Source: Hofstenia miamia (Eukaryota; Xenacoelomorpha; Acoela). From it: 64,000 bases of DNA. The DNA lies in assembly GCA_004352715.1 (NCBI GenBank), contig SCFE01000102.1, forward strand, positions 78,224 through 142,223, given 5' to 3'. Each line of letters opens with the position of its first letter. Position 1 is the stretch's first letter. Made by a program: the position numbers and the translations under genes. This document shows positions 47,698 to 59,340 of this stretch, piece by piece. Below the pieces are notes generated by a model. The model was given only the letters and a program-made list of their open reading frames with translations, searched no databases and was not told the DNA's origin.

Positions 47698-48463
47698 GGG
47701 GTGCCACACGATTAGTCTTTGGCTATAGTCAAAAAACTTTTTTGACTATAGTCAAAATACTAACCGTGTGGCACCCCCAAAAAGTGACTTTTGCGGTTTA
47801 CGATTAGTCAAATTATGAAATAGAAAGTGTTCTACTTGAAAATGACTATTAGTCAAAAGACTAACCGCGTGGCACCCCCGAAAAGTCAACTTATTGTAAT
47901 TTTGAAAGAAAATACGAATTTTGATTTTAAATAACTTTGCACATTCATCTTAAATGTCATTAATAAATAAACAACATAATTAAGATCGTGGCCATTAAGA
48001 TAGGAGCAAACAAACCACTTGTCGAAATGGCTTTAGCGTGTTTTTAAACCCAATTCCATTGGAGAGAGAGAGCTGTTTTAATTTTAAAGGCTAGTTGATT
48101 GCGTAGCTATTTTGAATTTTCTATAAAGATTGCAAAATGCTAATTGGGTTAAATGTTTACATAATTCTTTACATATACGCTTGTTTATGAGTGTCAATTA
48201 ACTATTCAATGCACGTTGGTGAGCGTAGAGTACGAGGCCTATTTAATACATCATCCGAACTGTTCTCCCGTCACCTACAATTGAAACGTAATTATAGCGA
48301 CTCCACTTAGTAATTTTTGTACACTTATATGCAAAGCAATTTATGCAGAAACCTCTTTTGACTATTAGTCAAAGTATTTTTCTGCAAATTTTTTGACTAA
48401 TAGACAAAAGAATGCAAAACCGCAATTTTGACTATAGTCAAAAGACTAATCGTGTGGCCCCCC
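47698..48463 (+). mobile_element. Palindromic MITE family P, copy C (766 bp)
   Basis: Collinear with copy B: terminal hairpin (47698-47778), internal end-like module ending at 47879, core with CATTAATAAATAAACAA, TTAAGATCGTGGCCATTA and GGCTTTAGCGTGTTTTTAAA, then the TAGTCAAA array and the end CTAATCGTGTGGCCCCCC. It shares with copy B an internal GAGAGAGAG run of different length. Confidence 0.9.
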
Positions 48464-48961
48464 TTTATTGTGCTCGATTCTATTCGAATTTGGATCTACG
48501 TTTATTAAAAAAATTGAATTTTATAAAAATTTTTAATTAAAAGTGTGTTTGAGATGTGCAGAGGCAGACCCAGGTTAATCGACCGGCTGGCTCATCCTTA
48601 CTCAACTGCTAATTTCAGAAATTTTGCTTCAACGAGAGCAGAAATCACGTAATTAATCACTTAACAATTGGCTCAAGCTCACGCCTTTTGCAACTTTTCA
48701 TGCATTTATATACAGTAAATGAATTTACATGTAAATTATTTTCATCAAGTTCTTCTAAACTGGCTTAGTGTGATTTTTAGTATTTCAAATCAGCTCGGCT
48801 TAAATGTGAACTGATTGGCTCATCTCAGCTGTAGACTCAGTTCGCAGAAAATTGAGTTTTTTTTGCAGCACACAAGAAACGACAAAATTTGATTGGTACG
48901 CTACGAATAGATTTTTGCTACCCAAATAAATTAATCGATTTTTTCTTTATGCAATAGATTA
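48464..48961. other. Spacer with partial TGGCTCATC repeats
   Basis: GGCTGGCTCATCC near 48583 and ATTGGCTCATCTCAGCTG near 48815, with AGCTCGGCTTAAA between them, resemble subterminal words of the CGAGCCGAGC MITE family next door. No boundaries could be set. Confidence 0.45.
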
Positions 48962-48969
48962 TTGCCAAT

Positions 48970-49326
48970 CAGACTTGTCAACGAGGCGTAATTTCTAAGC
49001 TCGGCTCGGCTCAGCTCGTTTAAATTTTGAGTAAGTTCGGCTCGTCTCACCACAGAAAATCTTTCAATGAGGCTCGTTTCAGCTCGGCATTTTTTTAAAA
49101 ATATTGTGCTCTCAACATTTTTTCAATTGCTCTTCCTATTATTTGTTAAACATTTCTAAAATACGATTATAATTAAGGAATATCGAATGAAAAAATAAGA
49201 AAAATCTACATAATCAAATTAACAAGCAGCACTATTATAAATTTAGTTTGCTTTAAAACGGCTCGTTGTATATCCAATGCTCTGCGCAAGCTCGGCTCGG
49301 CTCGGCTCGGCTCGTTGACAAATCTG
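48970..49326. mobile_element. hAT-type MITE with GCTCGGCTCG words, copy 1 (357 bp)
   Basis: It starts CAGACTTGTCAACGAGGCG and ends GGCTCGTTGACAAATCTG. The flanks TTGCCAAT (48962-48969) and TTGTCAAT (49327-49334) match at 7 of 8. GCTCGGCTCGGCTC arrays lie at both ends, with an AT-rich core containing CTTCCTATTATTTGTTAAAC. Sister copies are at 58334 (inverted, cut by a gap) and 63040-63349. Confidence 0.93.
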
Positions 49327-49334
49327 TTGTCAAT

Positions 49335-50975
49335 TATTCACAATATTTGAAACGAAAATAATGATAGAATAACATGAAATCAACTAGTCCTATATTAACA
49401 AACGAACTGTATACATACAATTTTTTTTAAGAAAAACCATCATTGTGAGCTAACACCCGATGTGAGCAGTGCTTAGTCCAAGAAAAATGGTAGTTTCAAC
49501 CTTAAATGTCCGACTATCTTTGAAAAGATTAAAATTTTGATTGCACACAAACCTTTATTACTACACCTTATAAAATGGTCTTTTGACGTGACAAGCTCCC
49601 CTTGAATTTTTATGTATTCCTTCAATTCGTTGATGCTTGCGCCGGACATGCTTCAAATTTTGATAATATTTTAATTTGATGAAATCGTTTTATAGAAATG
49701 GGTTGTTATAATTTCAGCTAAGATTTGCAATTTTTGTACCGATTCTAACCATGAGTCAAGCACTGATGTGTAAAATTCAATTGATCTTCTTCTATACGAT
49801 AGTTTAAATGTTTTTCACAATTTCCAGTAACTAATGTAAATCAACTCACGTTTATTTGATTATTCGATTATTTTTAATTTGTCCATGTGGAGGGAACTAT
49901 GTTTTACTAAATGACATTCAAAAGGATAATTTAATTCATTATTCTCTCCAAAAAACAAATATTGTGAGTGTTTTTTGTTTAACTAATAATATATGGAAAC
50001 ATTTGTGTGATACATCATATTTAGGACATTTTCGAATGAAACACTATCTGAAATATACAATCCTGTAGAAAAAAACATACTTATTAATATTTGTGCTTTT
50101 TACCAAATTATATAAAATATTGACACAATTTCAGACCTGGGTTACAAGGGAGTCATGGAATTTAAGCAATTTCGTCCCCTCAAACTAATTTCTGACGTGT
50201 GTGACAATGAGAATTTCGTATATACATATAATTTGCATGCTCAGGATTTTTAAATAAGGGTTTAACATTCGCTCATTCATTGTTGCTGAAATTGTCTTAA
50301 TATTATTCTTTTGTTGAGTGTTGTATTTGTACAAATACAATTCATTCACTTCACACAATTTCAATCTGTCGAATTTAAATTCAGATCTAATTGTTATTAA
50401 ATGGCTGTACGTTCTTTTAAATTTAAATAACTACGGTTAAATAATTAGACTAAAAAAACTGCTTAAAACATGAAAAGCTCTTCAAACTTAGTTTTGTTTT
50501 TGACTAATAAATTAGTGCACTATTTGTTTAGTCCAACTGTCACTTATTGCACCTATGGTTCACTTATTTTTGAAACGCTTGATTTTTTTAACACCTTTGT
50601 TTATAACCAGTGCAAATCAGGGTCAACAAATTCAATTTCTCAGATTTGAAAGAAACAATATTCTGACTAATTTAATAGGGTAATGTAGAGATAATCGATG
50701 AAGGAGTTATAAAAGTCAATGGAGCCAATTTCTAAGGTATTTGGGCAATTAATCCAATTTGACTAGAGCAGGTACAATTTCCATGAAATTGCAAAAGTTT
50801 ATGTTTTCTAACTTTGTTTTTGAATATCTAAAGTTTTGCTGATATGTTGAATAGAAACTATATAAATTAGTTGTTTCATTTTAATATCATCACAAGTTGT
50901 TTTAATTTTATTGGTATTGATTGAAATTATGCAAATAACCACCGCAGTGGACAAATAGTGGGTATGTGTGTATGT
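49335..50975. other. AT-rich stretch without recognised features
   Basis: No gene, RNA gene or repeat recognised. Confidence 0.55.
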
Positions 50976-50983
50976 GTGTTGGG

Positions 50984-51322
50984 TAGGGATGGGATCCAGA
51001 TAGTGAATTGAACATACCGGATGCCGGATAACATGTTGTTCAGTTGCTACTAAAAAACAATAAATATATATTTTAAAGTGTTCGGCATGCATGGAAATTT
51101 TTGTCAAGTCAACCAAATATAAGACGTCCTGATATGTCAGAAAAATTTGTTTTAATGCATGACAACTTGCGTATCATAGAAAAAAATTAGTTTTTTCTTC
51201 GAGAATGCCATTTTTAAATTAGTTTTTATCTCAGAATATGTTATTTGGTAAAATCCGGAAGTTAAATTTTACCGGATATCAATATCCGGTTGTCTAATCG
51301 CCGATTTTCGGGTAAATTCCTA
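50984..51322. mobile_element. hAT-type MITE with CCGGATA words, copy 2 (339 bp)
   Basis: It starts TAGGGATGGGATCCAGATAG and ends GGGTAAATTCCTA. The flanks GTGTTGGG (50976-50983) and GTGTGGGG (51323-51330) match at 7 of 8. ATACCGGATGCCGGATAA follows the left end and ATATCCGG words precede the right end. Shares its interior with 43323-43651. Confidence 0.87.
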
Positions 51323-51330
51323 GTGTGGGG

Positions 51331-51808
51331 GAGTTGGAAAACTATTTACATAATATTTCTATTGGCTAATATTAAATTCCACACTCCTTTATAATAAACA
51401 TGTCTTTTACGCAAAGATGCTATTTTTATAGAGAACTTAGTCCAAAAATTGCAAAGCAAAATTCGATCAATACTTTTTAAATTTCAAGTGTTTTGCAGTT
51501 TGCAGTATAATCTTCATTACCCTCGTGGGACACTACTGAACGGGCAGTATTTTCGTGCCGCTATGATAGGGATTTTAGCAAGTGTTTACTTAGGCACACC
51601 CTGAAAAGCAAATATTTCGCAATTTTCCTTAGCTACCATCATCAATGTTCTAAAAAAAATACAGTAAGAAATCACATACATTTTGATTGAACTTGGCAGA
51701 GAAAATTTGCGCGACAAAAATATTCTTGATAATCAGTTGAAATGAACGCATGGGCAAGGTTACCACATATAGATTTAACAATATTATTTATTGATATTGA
51801 AAAACATT

Positions 51809-51854
<46 letters not shown>

Positions 51855-53029
51855 TACAAAACAGTAAAAAGAAAGATCTACACTGCTTTTAGGCATGTTT
51901 AAAAAGTCCAAGAAACATCAGACATTCAAATCAAGTTTTCAGACTTTCAAATTTGATATCAATTACTTTGACTTGGAATTTTCTTCAAATTTCAAATTTT
52001 ATTTTCGTCAAATTTGCAAAGGCCTCCAACAATACAATATGTACAAGTAAATTTTATCTTTGGATTTATGCATTGCATTGCATAAGTCAGATTTTTTGTT
52101 TTATGTTGTGAAGGCAAGGACAATTATATATGTAGTTTTCGTTGGAATAAGCTCATTTAAAAGGCCAAAGAATTTAAATTTAATGTGGAATTTCTTACTG
52201 TGATGCTGTAAAATAGGTTGATGAACCCTATACAAGTCTTAAAATTATAATTTCTCAATAAATGAAGTAGGCCTTAGAGATCGTCTAGTATCATGGAAGT
52301 AAAAATTTTGTAGGTCTAGGACCAACATAAAATTAGGAATACGGATTAAAGAATATTTTTTATAATTTTTGCTTATTTTGAAAAATTTATGTTACATTGT
52401 GTGGCCGAACTTGGCCACGGGACTTGCATAAGATGAGATTGGGTTAATAAGAATTCTTGAGCCGAGCTCTAGAACCTTAGCCTAGATAGTCTTGCCTATG
52501 TAGCACAACCTGAAACCAACATTTTGAAGGTATTTAATTTTATATGGCGCTTTATCACTTGTTTTCAACTAAATAGTTATTTTTTGATTTTATTTATTAG
52601 GGTTAAGATTATGTATTTAACCGACAATAAACATACACAGCAAAAAGAGATTAAAGAATTTCAAAGAAATTAAATTAAACGTGGGCAAGACAAGTCAGGA
52701 CTTAAAAATTTGATTCTTGTCTGAGTTTCTCTGTTTAAATTTATTCAGTAAATATTATCTCCGCGATTTTAATTTTTTTACTTAATTTGGTTCGAGCAAT
52801 TTTATACTCGTACTCTCTAAGACAAATTTAATGCAAGGCGTTGGCGGTTAAGTACTTTTCCCAGTAGCAATTGATTGATTGTTCTGAAAAATTAAGGCAC
52901 ACATTTAATACCAGGAAATGTTAATGGCGCTTTTGATGTTTTTTATTTAAAATTCTTACGCAAATTATTAGTGTTATTTAATGAAGAATTACTGTTCAGA
53001 GCTGGATAACTCGAAAATTTCCATTTCAG
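51331..53029. other. AT-rich stretch without recognised genes
   Basis: It contains an AT microsatellite. GTGTTTACTTAGGCACACCC near 51580 resembles TTTTTACTTAGGCGTACCC near 9080, a weak sign of another ancient repeat. The 79-codon minus-strand frame at 51672-51911 is made largely of the microsatellite. Confidence 0.5.
51812..51851. repeat. (AT)20 microsatellite
   Basis: Uninterrupted AT/TA dinucleotide run of about 40 bp. Confidence 0.97.
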
Positions 53030-53350
53030 AGACACTTAACCCATATGCGTTCATATTTTTCCAAATCTATTAAGAAATTTGTAAATCTTGCAAAATTAAC
53101 ATATTTATTGGTGAATGGTATGGTAGACATTATTCTTCTGCCGGAAGAACTTGAACGTAATTTTTTATAATGAAAATTATGATTTTTTAAAATAACTTGG
53201 AATTCTCCCTATAGATAATGTTCTGGGAATCAGGAAACCAATGGGAGGATAACAAATGTGAACAGATTTTTCTGTAAATGGATCACCCAATACAAGCTCT
53301 ATTCAGGCTTTCTTTGTTTAATCTCAGAACTTGGGGCCTTTAAGATTTGT
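53030..53350 (+). repeat. R1 dispersed repeat copy
   Basis: R1 landmarks present: CACTTAACCCATATGCG, TTCATATTTTTCCAAATCTA, TTAAGAAATTTGTAAATCTT, TATTGGTGAATGG, GGAATTCTCCCTATAGATAA, TGTTCTGGGAATCAGGAAAC and CCCAATACAAGCTCTATTCA. Diverged, same orientation as the other copies. Confidence 0.65.
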
Positions 53351-53860
53351 TTATAGAAACCATCGCAGATTTTAAAATATTAACAGGAAATTTTTGTTTA
53401 ATCAGCAGTATCTTTCTTTGAAGATGTAGGCCACTCCCATTTCCGACAATTTTTTACTTTACTCCAAAAGTAGAATGATTCAAATTGTCAGAAACCCTGA
53501 ATTTCTTCTGGTGTCTTACAAAACTATACCTGAGAGATTGAAAAGCACTAGTCCGAACACCCTTTTCTATAATTAACTTATATCGTTTCTATAGTAAGAC
53601 TTCCAAATATATCTAGTGATTGTGCCTGAAATTCTTAAATATTGCATAAATTGATCAAATTTGCACAAACTTTTAGTTAGTTTGATATCATTACGCGCAA
53701 CAAATAAAATATTTTTGCTTTTCAACATCTATGCTAGAAAACATCAAACAATTTGCCAAGCTTACAGTGTAACTATTGAGTTCTTGGAAAATCATCTTAT
53801 TTTTTATGCATAATTAGCAAAAACAGATAAAATGACGAACACTACTCTAAAAGGAAATAT

Positions 53861-54234
53861 TAGGCCCCTGCGAGTTCACATTTTTAGATTCGACTCGAGT
53901 TCAAGTCGAGTTGGAACCCTGACTCGCGAGTTCGAGTCGAGTTACAACTATATTTAGACTTATTATTCTCGTAGGCTAAGCTATATATAACTATGCTGCC
54001 TTATATAAATGCAGGGAAAAGATACAACATGCGAAACTAAATAAGAGAAACCATGCCTGAAGACTTACAATTTGGGATAAATTATAAAAGTTGGATTGTT
54101 GGATTCTTCGACATTATAGGTAATCATGGACGAAAATAGATGAAATTGAAGCAAATATCGAGTTGAGTTCGAGTACTTGAAATTTCGAGTTGAGTTTTTG
54201 GCCCTCGAGTCGAGTTCGTGTACCCAGTGCCCTA
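53861..54234. mobile_element. hAT-type MITE with GAGTCGAGTT words and perfect target duplication (374 bp)
   Basis: GGAAATAT occurs exactly at 53853-53860 and 54235-54242. The left end is TAGGCCCCTGCGAGTTCAC; the reverse-complemented right end is TAGGGCACTGGGTACACGAA. GACTCGAGTT, CAAGTCGAGTTGG and CGAGTTGAGTTCGAGT words crowd both ends. Confidence 0.94.
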
Positions 54235-54587
54235 GGAAATATATATATTGTATTCAATATTTTGTGTAACAATTTTGGTGCGTCTGATTGAAGACCAATT
54301 AGGTAAATTGCAATATGGGAATTGTAGTGTTTTTTACAACTGTAGTGAAGCAACTGATGAATATCTGAGGTTACGTAAGGGGCGGGATTTGGGAACGGGG
54401 GTGAATGCTAGATTCATACACATATGTTCTTATGTTACCCTAGGATTATTGACAACTTACTGGATTATTTCTAAGCAATTTTTCTCTTTAATTTCTGGCT
54501 GTTTGGATATTTCAACTTAAAATTTACTCGTTTTTTGCAATTTTTGGTGGTGTTGTTTTCTTCTAAAAATATATTTTATATATATAT

Positions 54588-54868
54588 NNNNNNNNNNNNN
54601 NNNNNNNNNNNNNNNNNNNNNNNNNNNNNNNNNNNNNNNNNNNNNNNNNNNNNNNNNNNNNNNNNNNNNNNNNNNNNNNNNNNNNNNNNNNNNNNNNNNN
54701 NNNNNNNNNNNNNNNNNNNNNNNNNNNNNNNNNNNNNNNNNNNNNNNNNNNNNNNNNNNNNNNNNNNNNNNNNNNNNNNNNNNNNNNNNNNNNNNNNNNN
54801 NNNNNNNNNNNNNNNNNNNNNNNNNNNNNNNNNNNNNNNNNNNNNNNNNNNNNNNNNNNNNNNNNNNN
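54588..54868. other. Assembly gap (281 N)
   Basis: Run of Ns bounded by TATATAT on the left and (ATT)n on the right, so a long microsatellite probably caused it. Confidence 0.99.

Positions 54869-54942
<74 letters not shown>
54869..54942. repeat. (ATT)n trinucleotide microsatellite
   Basis: About 24 uninterrupted ATT units on the right edge of the gap; the true length is unknown because the left side is missing. Confidence 0.97.
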
Positions 54943-54945
<3 letters not shown>

Positions 54946-55747
54946 AATTAAGATAAAAATTATTGCATTTTGTTCAGAGTCATTAATGCAGATTTATAAT
55001 AATTTTAAATACATTAATATTCCAAAAAGAACTATTATGATAAAAACAGTGGAAAGTGATATGATGTATTTTTACTCTCAATTTACATTTCAAACAAATT
55101 GAATTTGAAAAACCTTTTGTTCATCAATGTTATCTACAGCATTCTCGTGCCTGCTTTAATAATGAGGCCAGTGATTGTCATGGACAAATCCGCATTAAAA
55201 ACTAAACTCTTTGTAACTGTTTGTTTAATTTACATGTAGTAAAATGTTCTAGACTATAAAGCTATTAAGTGAACAAGTTTGAAATTATTTGTGAATGCCA
55301 TTATTTTGAACCTGACTTTCATAAACACAAACTCGTTAGAAATTGACTCCTCAAATATCAGCAGCAGTATTACCGATAAATTATTTTTCAAAATCCGAAG
55401 TTGATGAAAACACAAAAGTAATGTACTTCCATGTTGCTTACTTTTTTCGCTACTGCTAACTTCATAGTTACTTCCCAATACAAGGTAAGCTTCCAAAAAT
55501 CACCTTTTTACTAAATATTTATTTTTTTTAAGTTCATAGTTAAATCCTAGAAGGCTGCCAGGCAATTATTTCCTTTTCCAAAGCTTAAAAATATGGGCTA
55601 CAAGAAGTATGCATTGAATCTGTTGTGCAAGCAGTGGTTGAATCGAGTTGGAAATGGTCCAGTCCTGTCTGGTTTGTAGTATATGCTAATAATCGTTCCT
55701 ATTCGGTCCTTTTAAATATCATTCCGTTTCACACCTCAGTTAATGCT

Positions 55748-55912
55748 ATGCCTTTTAAATGTTGTGTTCCGAAATGCCGCACTGGATATGCTTCAATTAA
55801 AACATGTCGAACAGAGGAAAGTAAACTTACCTTGCATAGATTTCCAAAGAATGCATAAATTGCTTTAGCATGGAAATCACGAATTATACACAAATGTAAG
55901 CATCGCAGATGA
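55748..55912 (+). pseudogene. THAP zinc-finger domain, N-terminal part (broken)
   Basis: THAP domains are C2CH zinc fingers that bind DNA; they occur in P-element-type transposases and in host regulators derived from them. From the ATG at 55748 the frame reads MPFKCCVPKCRTGYASIKTC, then KLTLHRFPKNA. It shows the start CxxxxC pair, a Gly-Tyr turn and the FP motif in the expected order. A TAA stop (55856-55858) follows, but the same frame continues IALAWKSRIIHKCK, which supplies the conserved Trp after the FP motif. The later C..H pair and AVPTIF-like end are not recognisable. The 77-codon open frame opens 41 codons upstream, but the domain start is more likely at 55748. A transposon remnant and a host pseudogene cannot be told apart here. 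Confidence 0.72.
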
Positions 55913-57512
55913 TCCATTGCCTGATATATTCGGTCCGGGAAAAGGGGGATCATCTCCAACTCTGGTTGAACCTAATCTACATTACGGTATTTATATTTGG
56001 AGTGGTTCCTCTAATTATCTCTTTGACAAAATCGAGAGCTGTATATAAAATATACCGTTATTATAGACAAATATTTACCTACAGAGAAAAAGATTACATT
56101 GAAATTCAAAAACGAGAAGCTACATATAGCTGTTTCGGAATGTCCAGAACACATGCTGCATCACATCCTCATAGACGACCTTGTCAATAAGGAAAAATAT
56201 ATATTTGAAAATTATGTTCAAGTGGGGATATATTGAATTTATCAAGACATTCTTAATTACAATATAAAAGGTTCGACCTTTCAATTAGTCTAATTTCCTT
56301 AGTAATGACAGCCACATTTATGAAAGAATATTGCATTAAATGTTTTGAAACCTAGCGCAAATAAATTTAGTTGATATAAAGTGTTGTCAAAATTTAGGAA
56401 CTCTTAACATTACATGTGAATTATTTTTCTTGCGTTAAATCTGTATATTGTAATTAATGTATTGCAATGTTAAAAATTGAAGCAGATTTTTGACATACAT
56501 CGGCAATCTGTGAGACCAAAAATCGAATGGTGCTCATCTCAATGTGTGTCATTGGATTTATTTTCAGTATCGTCCATTGAAATATTCTAGTCTCATACAC
56601 CATGATCTCATGTGGTCCCGTGACATAACCTTTATTTCGTCCAAGTTAACAAAAAACAATAATAAAATTCTGAAATTCGTCATCTCAATCTCTCCAAATC
56701 AGATGCCACTCCCAGTAAATCACATGCGAATAAATTATCCCGCAAAGTGCTTCCTGGAAAAAATAAACAATTTATCGTCAATAACCATAAAGTATATTGT
56801 TGCTGATGAAGCAGATTTTGTAATACGTTCTAGGGTTTTGCGTAACTGCCTAGTTCCATGGAATTTACTGGTTCAAATTCCACACCTCTGTGACTTGGGT
56901 ATAAAAAACTCAATGGGACTGGGACAAAAATGATTTTTGCTAACTTTGGTCAAAATAGAAATTATGTTGTGGCCTCAATCGTAAAATAGTTCATTTCAAG
57001 GTTCCCAAACATTCATGAATAAATTATTTTGAAAATTTAGTTAACATAGTTTAAAGAATTTGTTTAGCAATTTCTGTTTTATATTTAAGGGATCTAGGAA
57101 TCAAATAATGAACTGTTTAACTTGCATGCATCTGCTTATCTTTGATTGACTGCTAAGGTTGCCACTGATACCACAAGTTTCCCACCAGCAGTCCACTTAT
57201 GATGGCAAATAGTATATTAAAATTCTGATTCATAATATTGTATAATTGGATTGAGTTAAGAACACAGTTTGAAGTGTGTATAGCATATTGTCCTAAGGAT
57301 TGAAAACATTGGTTTAAACCATTGAATTCATTACACAGTGCTCATAATAACAAGAGCTCTCATACTAGATTGCGTTATCAACTACTGAAAGATAACTAAT
57401 TGCATTGTTATGAAAATTTAGTTTGATCAGGTATATTTATAAATCGTAATAATTCATATTTGTTCGCTAGATGACAGATCTATCAATTAATGCCATTAAT
57501 GGGCCATTAACA
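55913..57512. other. Stretch with two unassigned open frames downstream of THAP
   Basis: Open frames at 55909-56190 (93 codons) and 56544-56933 (129 codons), both plus strand, lie in the 1 kb after the THAP fragment. I do not recognise a domain in either. Their position could fit the decayed body of a THAP-bearing transposase, but no P-element motif supports that. Sequence near 56900-56960 loosely matches 33060-33120. Confidence 0.4.
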
Positions 57513-57653
57513 GCTATAGGCTAGGGTAGGGCTCCTACCAGGTACGGACAAAGGTATAAGAGCACGGGCCGGGCATACGAGGTCTGAGCTTAACATGATT
57601 AATTTTCCTCTTCAACGAGTTTAGTTCTTAACCAAGTTGTAAAAAGTATGTGA

Positions 57654-58010
57654 TAGTTTTAAATGGGTCAATATATTTTGACCCTACCCAAAATTTAACT
57701 AATGAATTCTGACCCAACCCAAAGATGTGTCAATGTGTTTCCCACACATTACCCAACTAAAATATTGCTTCATAGAAAATATCCACAAACAAGTTTGAAA
57801 AAAACACACATGGACATGTATCGAAGATTAAAAATAGACAAATAATTTGCGTATTGTCCTTCAATGATCCGATCATAACTTATATTGTCTTGAAGCATTG
57901 ACACAACTCATTTATATATGTTTGTATGCCTCTTTAAATTTGCTTGACCCAACTAAAAAAAATAGCAAGAAATTTGACCTAGGCCATGTGGTAGGGTGGG
58001 TCAACCCTAG
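57654..58010. mobile_element. Probable nested MITE with GACCCAACCC words
   Basis: GGGTCAATATATTTTGACCC, TACCCAAAATTT, GACCCAACCC and TACCCAACTA words near the left, and GACCCAACTA, GGTAGGGTGGGTCAACCCTA near the right, look like both subterminal zones of a MITE. The right end would be CCCTAG at 58010. The left terminus and target duplication are not convincing. Confidence 0.45.
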
Positions 58011-58333
58011 CATTGCGCCTATTAATTGATGAGAGCTTTCTATCCATAGTATACATCTATGTATATGTATTTCGTGAAACACTAACCTTTATGTATATTT
58101 ACAACAAAAATAACAATATAGTACATATAATATTATACGAAGCCACATACAGTAGAATTAATTGTCTTCCTCAATGCCAGAGAGTTCCATTTCACAGTCA
58201 GCCTCTGATATTACATTTTTTGATAAAAATATCGTACTTATGTACATTATATTGTAAAGTAAGTATCTCACTTTGTGAACTTCAGAATATGTTCCATATC
58301 GTGTAAATTGAATGAATGTTATCTATTTTGCAA

Positions 58334-58656
58334 CAGACTTGTCAACGAGCCGAGCTTCTAACCAGCCGAGCCGAGCCGAGCTTGAGCACAGTATTTGATA
58401 TACAACGAGCCCAAAACGAGCCTATTTTAGGCAAAGCGAGATTATAGTTCTGCTTGTTAATTTGATTATGGAGATTTTTCTTATTTTTTGCAGTCAGGAT
58501 GCCTTTCCTATAATCTTATTTAAGAAATGTTTATTAAATAATAGGAAGAGCTAAGTAAAAAATTCTTTGAGCACAATATTTTTAAAAAAATAACGAGCTA
58601 AAACGAGCCTTATTCCAAGATTTTATGTGGCGAGCCGAGCCCAGCCGAACTTACAC
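58334..58656. mobile_element. hAT-type MITE with GCTCGGCTCG words, copy 2 (inverted, cut by gap)
   Basis: It starts CAGACTTGTCAACGAGCCGA and continues through CAGCCGAGCCGAGCCGAGCT, TACAACGAGCCC, an AT-rich core and GGCGAGCCGAGCCCAGCCGA just before the gap. It is the reverse complement in layout of 48970-49326; the remaining end of the element falls in the gap at 58657. Confidence 0.88.
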
Positions 58657-59006
58657 NNNNNNNNNNNNNNNNNNNNNNNNNNNNNNNNNNNNNNNNNNNN
58701 NNNNNNNNNNNNNNNNNNNNNNNNNNNNNNNNNNNNNNNNNNNNNNNNNNNNNNNNNNNNNNNNNNNNNNNNNNNNNNNNNNNNNNNNNNNNNNNNNNNN
58801 NNNNNNNNNNNNNNNNNNNNNNNNNNNNNNNNNNNNNNNNNNNNNNNNNNNNNNNNNNNNNNNNNNNNNNNNNNNNNNNNNNNNNNNNNNNNNNNNNNNN
58901 NNNNNNNNNNNNNNNNNNNNNNNNNNNNNNNNNNNNNNNNNNNNNNNNNNNNNNNNNNNNNNNNNNNNNNNNNNNNNNNNNNNNNNNNNNNNNNNNNNNN
59001 NNNNNN
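58657..59006. other. Assembly gap (350 N)
   Basis: Run of Ns preceded by the MITE subterminal array and followed by an AT dinucleotide run. Open frames through it are artefacts. Confidence 0.99.
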
Positions 59007-59340
59007 ATATATATATATATAATTTGATGCACGATTGGTTAATGAATAGAGAAAACGAGTTCATAAATTGTAAAATTAAAATTCTCAGTGATGTCAAAAA
59101 GCACTAAAACTGAATTTGGTTTTTGATATAAACTACATTGATAGATGTTATGACCGTATAAATATGCATTGATAAAAACACATTAGCAGGTTTTCTTGTT
59201 GGGTCAGCAGGCTAGTTAAGTAACATTTAGCTACGAGCAAAACGAGCTAGGGATACGGGCACGAACAAACCAACGGGACCATTTATATGGGTACGGGCTA
59301 CGGGCCGGATAAGGGCACGGGCCCTACCCCAGGATATAAG

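Larger units (their letters stand above)
54243..55747. other. AT-rich stretch with gap and ATT microsatellite
   Basis: No gene recognised. The 90-codon open frame at 54248-54520 has no identifiable domain. A gap (54588-54868) sits between an AT run and an ATT repeat. Confidence 0.5.
57521..59332. mobile_element. hAT-like element with GCACGGGC words, carrying nested MITEs
   Basis: The left end is CTAGGGTAGGGCTCCTACCA; the reverse-complemented right end is CTGGGGTAGGGCCCGTGCCC. The flanks GCTATAGG (57513-57520) and GATATAAG (59333-59340) match at 6 of 8. GAGCACGGGCCGGGC on the left and GGGTACGGGCTACGGGCCGG on the right are the subterminal words. Its middle contains a GACCCACCC-type fragment, the CGAGCCGAGC MITE at 58334 and a gap. 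Confidence 0.7.

Noticed and set aside
51672-51911. 79-codon minus-strand frame with an (IY)n stretch
   Set aside because: The repeat is the translated AT microsatellite; no other motif.
56871-56882. GGTTCAAATTCC resembling a tRNA B box
   Set aside because: One base too long for the B-box consensus, and no A box, acceptor stem or cloverleaf around it.
58610-59107. Several overlapping open frames on both strands
   Set aside because: They run through the 350-N gap; only a few real codons at each edge.
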